This document shows, piece by piece, positions 22,714 to 26,282 of a stretch of DNA of 26,282 bases. The DNA lies in the NCBI GenBank assembly GCA_964414595.1, contig CAYPXJ010000023.1, positions 1 to 26,282 on the forward strand, in the 5' to 3' direction. The notes beneath the pieces were generated by a model. That model was not told where the DNA came from and made no database searches. It saw only the letters and a list, made by a program, of their open reading frames with translations. Numbering within the stretch: the first letter of the stretch is position 1; every line of letters starts with the position of its first letter. Made by a program: the position numbers and the translations under genes. Source of the DNA: CAYPXJ01 sp964414595 (GTDB lineage Bacteria > Pseudomonadota > Alphaproteobacteria > Rickettsiales > CAIJLX01).

Positions 22714-23522
22714 AAGGCCTATCTGTTCTTAAGTTTACGATTAAATAAGAGGGGAAGCGCAAGAAGCATGAGGAAAGAAACATTCTTGTCTTTAGGCTTA
22801 CATTCACCGTTTTTGCATTCCTGATTTTCTCCGCAACAAGCCTGCCCACAAATTTCGGCAGTTTTTGCGCAACATTGCTTCGAATTGGGATTGCACTGCT
22901 GGTTATCTTTATCGCAACATTGATTTCCGCATGTTATTTTCGTTGCGTTGTTACATGTGCACGTACCATCGGTGCTGCAGCTTTGACCGCTTGCACAACA
23001 ACTGGATCCGCAACATGTGCTATCCGCACATGCAGTGCTGCATAGTCCCCCGTTGCAACGATGGCATCCGCCGCCACAATCTCCATCATTTTCGCAAGCC
23101 GAATCACAATAGTACGTTAGGACTCCCGCAACATATTTTGTTTTACAGACCTGCCCTGCTGCACATAAATTGCCCGCGCAGCATCGCGCGGAGTTGGCGG
23201 GGGGTGTGCAGCTGTTATCTATACAGGTTTCACAATGGCTAGCATCGCAAGTTTGGCCATTACATTGTACTTTGGGTACGCAGTTGCCACTTACACAAGA
23301 ATGGGTCGATAAATCACATTCATGTATTGTTCCCTCGGAACATGTTTCGCATAAATCTCTATCGGGCGCAGGATTACATTGTTCTTCTTCAGTATTAGGT
23401 AAATTCACATCATCCCCCGCCATGGCTTCAAACAAACCGGCAAGTTGGATGGCATCAGTGTTTTTTGCTTGGGCCTGGGAGAAAGAAAAAACAAGGGCGA
23501 CGAGAAAAACAATCAACCGCAT
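22592..23522 (-). repeat. Duplicated 5' ends of the Cys-rich genes
   Basis: About 122 bases encoding the signal peptide and AGLFEAMA tag occur at 22592-22713 and 23401-23522 with high nucleotide identity, for example AACAAGGGC within both signal-peptide regions. A more diverged copy lies at 22019-22140. The common 3' edge reads GCCATGGCTTCAAACAAACC on the plus strand in all three. Confidence 0.85.
22719..23522 (-). CDS. Cys-rich secreted protein C with C-terminal sorting-like tail
   Basis: The first and largest (267 residues) of the three paralogues. The signal peptide ends SQAQA, followed by KNTDAIQLAGLFEAMAGDD. The body has about 40 cysteines, including repeats of the form CGxxCCxxxxxC (CCGSSCCASGQSC, CGNQCCDKDNQQC, CGQACCGENQEC), which look like small disulphide knots. 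The tail is CKPKDKN, a hydrophobic helix (VSFLMLLALPLLF) and NRKLKNR. AGGAG precedes ATG 23522. The 111 bases between it and corA hold a possible -10 (TAGAAT, minus strand, 23587-23582) but no convincing -35. No enzymatic motif is visible, so a structural or adhesive surface role is likely. Confidence 0.83.
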   Translation of the reverse strand: MRLIVFLVALVFSFSQAQAKNTDAIQLAGLFEAMAGDDVNLPNTEEEQCNPAPDRDLCETCSEGTIHECDLSTHSCVSGNCVPKVQCNGQTCDASHCETCIDNSCTPPANSARCCAGNLCAAGQVCKTKYVAGVLTYYCDSACENDGDCGGGCHRCNGGLCSTACADSTCCGSSCCASGQSCSTDGTCTCNNATKITCGNQCCDKDNQQCNPNSKQCCAKTAEICGQACCGENQECKNGECKPKDKNVSFLMLLALPLLFNRKLKNR

Positions 23523-23633
23523 AAAACTCCACTCCTATACGTTGGTAGCAAAGGCCCGCAAAATATCCTTACTTGAACATCATTCTAGCAAAATTTAGGG
23601 CAAAAATCACTCGAAATAAAAGGGTTTTCGGCT

Positions 23634-24608
23634 CTACAGCCACCCTTTATGGCGGAAGAATTTATAGGGTAAATACGCGGAAAGTAGCATAATCAGAAGC
23701 GCTAGCGGATAACCGAATTTCCAGCTCAGTTCAGGCATCGCATTGAAATTCATGCCATATATGCTCGCCACCAGGGTGGGGGGTAGAAACACCACCGCGG
23801 CGACCGAGAAAATCTTGATAATACTGTTCTGTTCAATGCTCACCATCCCAAGTGTGGCATCGAGCAGAAAGTTCACTTTTTGCGATAAAAAGGCGGCATG
23901 ATCTCCCAGCGCCACAATATCCCGCGCCAGCACCTGAAGACGCTGTCCATCTTCCGCATTCTTAAAATAATCCGTCTGCCCTACAAAGCTGATGGCGCGC
24001 TGAAAACTGAAAAGACTTTCCCGCGCTTTCGAAATCAAATCTCCTGTGCGTCCCACTTCCTTCAGCAGTTTCTCAAAATCCAGTTTGCGCTGCCCAAGCC
24101 TTTTCTGCTTTTTTTCGTGCGGCAGAAAAATCTCACGGCTGACTTCATCAATATGGTGGCCGGTTTTTTCAAGCACATCGGAAAGGCGATCCACCAACGC
24201 TTCGAACAGACCGGCAAAAACAGAACTGCCGTGATAATGCTCGCGCGCCACACGTTCTTTGCGGCTTAAAAACATATCAAAAGGCATGGTGTTTACGTAA
24301 CGAATCGTCACCAAGGTATTTCGTGAAAGAATAAAAGAAATATTATGAATTTCTGGCGAATCGCTATCGCCGCGCGTCACTACCGTGATGGTTACATAAG
24401 CCGCCGCTTTTTCAAAATACAGCCGGCTGGAAAGCTCAATTTCATGCATTTCTTCACGTGTGGGCACTTCGATGCCGAGCACCTGTTCTACCCGCACCTC
24501 TTCTTCGCGCGTCGGCTCCACCAAATCATACCAAACTATTTCCGTATCGCGCGCTTCGTCGTCTGCTTGACGCAGCATCTCGCTTTTTACGATATAGCGC
24601 TTGAGCAT
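23634..24608 (-). CDS. corA: CorA-family magnesium/divalent cation transporter
   Basis: A 324-residue inner-membrane channel for Mg2+ (or Co2+/Ni2+). The large cytoplasmic N-terminal part is acidic and helical. Two C-terminal membrane helices follow, with the signature YGMNF at residue 284 directly after the first (IFSVAAVVFLPPTLVASI) and a basic tail RHKGWL. The length is normal and MPELSW follows the GMN loop as usual. It starts 2 bases after the BON lipoprotein gene, so the two are cotranscribed. A weak CGAAA/TTTCG stem after the stop may end transcription before the Cys-rich operon. Confidence 0.94.
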   Translation of the reverse strand: MLKRYIVKSEMLRQADDEARDTEIVWYDLVEPTREEEVRVEQVLGIEVPTREEMHEIELSSRLYFEKAAAYVTITVVTRGDSDSPEIHNISFILSRNTLVTIRYVNTMPFDMFLSRKERVAREHYHGSSVFAGLFEALVDRLSDVLEKTGHHIDEVSREIFLPHEKKQKRLGQRKLDFEKLLKEVGRTGDLISKARESLFSFQRAISFVGQTDYFKNAEDGQRLQVLARDIVALGDHAAFLSQKVNFLLDATLGMVSIEQNSIIKIFSVAAVVFLPPTLVASIYGMNFNAMPELSWKFGYPLALLIMLLSAYLPYKFFRHKGWL

Positions 24609-24610
24609 AA

Positions 24611-24967
24611 TTATTCAGGGCGTGGCGTAACTACTAAACGCGATACAACACGTTTCACGCCCTTTACACCTTCGGCAAGGGCGATGGCGCGATCCTCGGT
24701 GTAGCTATCCGGCACATTGCCATAAAGCACCACCACGCCATAATCGGTATCCACGTTGATATCGAGCGCGTTAATATAACTATCGCGCATGTATTTTGCT
24801 TTGATACTTGCTGTAATGGCGGTGTCATCCACCACTGTTTCGAGGCTGCCTTTGCGCTCGCTTTCTTTGGCTACATAGTAACCGCCGCCCGCCGCACCGC
24901 CGACTAAAAGCGGCACACACGCCGAGAGCGAGAAAATCAAAACGAGAGAAAGTGCAAAAATACGCAT
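24611..24967 (-). CDS. Single BON-domain lipoprotein
   Basis: A 118-residue lipoprotein. The signal peptide ends in lipobox LSAC (Cys17), followed by a Gly-rich hydrophobic stretch. One BON domain follows (about residues 46-113), with VDTDYGVVVLYGNVPD as its core strand-turn. BON proteins such as OsmY and DolP bind lipid or stabilise the envelope. Those have two BON domains; this has one. It lies just upstream of corA in the same operon. No good ribosome site precedes the ATG. Confidence 0.88.
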   Translation of the reverse strand: MRIFALSLVLIFSLSACVPLLVGGAAGGGYYVAKESERKGSLETVVDDTAITASIKAKYMRDSYINALDINVDTDYGVVVLYGNVPDSYTEDRAIALAEGVKGVKRVVSRLVVTPRPE

Positions 24968-25003
24968 GGGTTATATGTAGCGTATTTGCCGACGGAAAAA
25001 AAG

Positions 25004-25705
25004 CTAAATACTGCGTCCGCTAATGGGTGGATCGAATCTATCCCATTCGGAAAAAGGATTCCCGCGTTCTCGATTGTTCACCACGTGCTTGGCTGCTTTG
25101 CGCAAAAGATCTTCTGCGATGGTTCGGATATTTTCTACAATCTGCTCCTCGGGCATAGCGCTTTGACGGCGCACTCTCCATTCCTGCAAATCCGTAACGA
25201 TATCAATATAAAGTTTGTGGCGTGGATTGCTTTGGTATCTCTCGTCATAATCATTTGCGCTATCGACAGGATGTTTGCCGTTCGCGGGCGTACATTCAAT
25301 GCGCATGCCCGGCACCTTTTCTGACTGCAGTACATGTAGCAAAGCATTTTCGTATTGTTGCAGGGCCAGAAATTTCTTGGCCATTTTTTCGTCATCGGTT
25401 TCGGGAATGATATTTTTCCGCCACTCTTGATAAAGCGGTCCACCAATAGCTGCCATAAGCGCCACCATTACATTCGCGGTGGTTTTGAAAGCAACACCCG
25501 CCCACGTTGCGCCCGCCACCATTTTTTCCACTACATCGCCTTGTACACTTTGTGCGTGGGTGCCGGATTGTAAAATGTAATAGAGCACCAGCTCGCCATT
25601 TTCTTTAAGACGTTTATGCTGCAAATGTGCGCTTAAAAGTACTTTGCCATCCACTTCTGCAAGCGGTGTGTAAGAAGAATCAGAAATCCTATTTAGCCCT
25701 GTCAT
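25004..25705 (-). CDS. Protein of unknown function
   Basis: A 233-residue protein I do not recognise. The N-terminal third is polar. Residues about 64-95 are Ala/Gly/Val-rich and hydrophobic (GATWAGVAFKTTANVMVALMAA) and might be a membrane or buried helix. The remainder is charged and helical. There is no signal peptide. The start at 25705 is preceded by AAGG but also by TATAAT only 8 bases upstream, so the mRNA may be leaderless. A CtrA-like box replaces the -35. It may be the first gene of a unit with the BON lipoprotein and corA (36-base gap). Confidence 0.7.
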   Translation of the reverse strand: MTGLNRISDSSYTPLAEVDGKVLLSAHLQHKRLKENGELVLYYILQSGTHAQSVQGDVVEKMVAGATWAGVAFKTTANVMVALMAAIGGPLYQEWRKNIIPETDDEKMAKKFLALQQYENALLHVLQSEKVPGMRIECTPANGKHPVDSANDYDERYQSNPRHKLYIDIVTDLQEWRVRRQSAMPEEQIVENIRTIAEDLLRKAAKHVVNNRERGNPFSEWDRFDPPISGRSI

Positions 25706-25713
25706 AGGCCTTC

Positions 25714-25745
25714 ATTATACTGCAAAAAACTTAATAAAATCTTAA
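25714..25745 (-). promoter_or_regulatory. CtrA-like promoter of the 233-residue protein gene
   Basis: A perfect -10 TATAAT (25719-25714, minus strand) lies 11 bases from TTAA-N7-TTAA (25731-25745). A third TTAA lies at 25752-25755. No -35 hexamer is recognisable, as expected if an activator sits there. Confidence 0.55.
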
Positions 25746-25787
25746 GTCACTTTAATGTGTGGAAAAAATGTAATTGTAATAAAGCTA

Positions 25788-25816
25788 TTGAAACAAGCAC
25801 TTAAAAAGCCTATACC
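25788..25816 (+). promoter_or_regulatory. Sigma70-type promoter of the 92-residue protein gene
   Basis: TTGAAA (25788-25793) and TATACC (25811-25816) are 17 bases apart, placing the transcript start about 30 bases before ATG 25854. Confidence 0.5.
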
Positions 25817-25853
25817 TTGATTCATCATTATGGTGCAGAAAAAGGATAAAAAT

Positions 25854-26132
25854 ATGCCAACGCTTAAAGAAATGCTTAAAGACCTGCCCAGCATGGCCAC
25901 CAATAATAAAAACGACAGCGATTTAATGGCGAACGCCGAATATATTCGCAAATCTTCTTCCTTGATTTCCGAAGCGCTCAAAAAAGGTTTCGATGTGCTT
26001 CAGCTGGATAATGGCGATGTTGTCACCACAGGCACCAAAACAATCGTCACCACCTATACGTGGGATGAAAAAAAGAGCAAAATGGTGAAAGCTTCGGCCC
26101 GCGCGAAAAAAGGCAAAAAGAGCGACGATTAG
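25854..26132 (+). CDS. Small conserved-type protein (possibly DUF2671-like)
   Basis: A 92-residue cytoplasmic protein. ATG 25854 is chosen because AAAGGA lies 7 bases upstream; an in-frame ATG at 25830 has no ribosome site. The middle reads KKGFDVLQLDNGDVVTTGTKTIVTTYTWDE, a beta-rich unit after a helix, and the tail is strongly basic (KASARAKKGKK). It resembles my memory of a small rickettsial family of unknown function, DUF2671, but I cannot confirm this. It lies 50 bases before argG. Confidence 0.7.
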   Translation: MPTLKEMLKDLPSMATNNKNDSDLMANAEYIRKSSSLISEALKKGFDVLQLDNGDVVTTGTKTIVTTYTWDEKKSKMVKASARAKKGKKSDD

Positions 26133-26182
26133 CCATCGGCTTTCTTTACTTTTCACCGCCCTGACGCTAATAAGGGCACCTT

Positions 26183-26282
26183 ATGAGCAAGAAAAACATC
26201 AAAAAAATCGTCCTCGCTTACTCTGGCGGGCTGGATACCTCCATCATCCTGCATTGGCTGAAGGAAAACTACGGCTGCGAAG
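26183..26282 (+). CDS. argG: Argininosuccinate synthase, N-terminal part (3' truncated)
   Basis: The start of argininosuccinate synthase, which joins citrulline and aspartate using ATP, the step before argH. The N-terminal PP-loop motif LAYSGGLDTS is diagnostic and sits at its normal place near residue 12. AAGGG precedes ATG 26183. Only 33 residues are inside the window. Confidence 0.95.
   Translation, partial: MSKKNIKKIVLAYSGGLDTSIILHWLKENYGCE

Noticed and set aside
20985..23522. Canonical GlyGly-CTERM sorting signal in the Cys-rich proteins
   Set aside because: No Gly-Gly or Ser-Gly-Gly-Ser stretch precedes the hydrophobic helix, so the standard signal cannot be claimed; only the general layout matches.
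22286..23598. Plus-strand frames of 125 and 142 residues opposite Cys-rich genes B and C
   Set aside because: Similarity between them follows from the duplicated genes on the other strand; they have no start signals.

Overview
The window looks like part of an alphaproteobacterial chromosome. The evidence is the order argH - small LptM-like lipoprotein - lysA, an ntrY-ntrX pair whose NtrX lacks the sigma54-contact loop, and several promoters carrying the CtrA-type motif TTAA-N7-TTAA. Base composition is moderate. Several large accessory proteins suggest a surface-interactive, predatory or host-associated lineage, but that is inference; I cannot name a genus.

Layout. 1-5925 (+): housekeeping and regulatory block with the argH 3' end, a lipoprotein, lysA, ntrY and ntrX. 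5922-7274 (-): SAM-dependent methyltransferase, convergent with ntrX. 7367-7442: tRNA-Thr(UGU). 7672-13869 (+): a 2065-residue protein with Ig-like N-terminus, parallel beta-helix and very long RTX repeat region, probably exported by type I secretion (no transporter genes here). 13872-18670 (-): two overlapping genes for a multidomain effector-like protein (ADP-ribosyltransferase-like plus kinase-like regions) and a helical, glycine-rich partner. The overlap holds an in-frame A AAA AAA slippery heptamer that could join them into one chain of about 1599 residues. 18757-19745: a lipoprotein (+) and a small exported protein (-). 19989-20135 (-): a tiny transcription unit for two hydrophobic peptides of 24 and 19 residues, with promoter and intrinsic terminator. 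20264-23522 (-): a five-gene operon of three Cys-rich secreted proteins, a rhomboid protease and a pilin-like protein. 23634-25705 (-): corA, a BON-domain lipoprotein and an unknown protein. 25854-26282 (+): a small conserved-looking protein and the start of argG.

Main points of interest. (1) The Cys-rich/rhomboid operon resembles a rhombosortase or MYXO-CTERM type surface-sorting system: each Cys-rich protein has a signal peptide, a shared AGLFEAMA tag, a Cys-rich body and a Cys-hydrophobic-basic tail, and a rhomboid protease of rhombosortase size follows directly. (2) The effector pair carries a possible programmed -1 frameshift. (3) Four promoter regions in front of accessory genes carry TTAA-N7-TTAA. 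In three of them a -10 hexamer lies exactly 11 nt away, and one box has mirrored -10 elements for divergent genes. This suggests a CtrA-like regulator coordinates the surface and effector genes. (4) The two-micropeptide unit is too short for normal gene finders.
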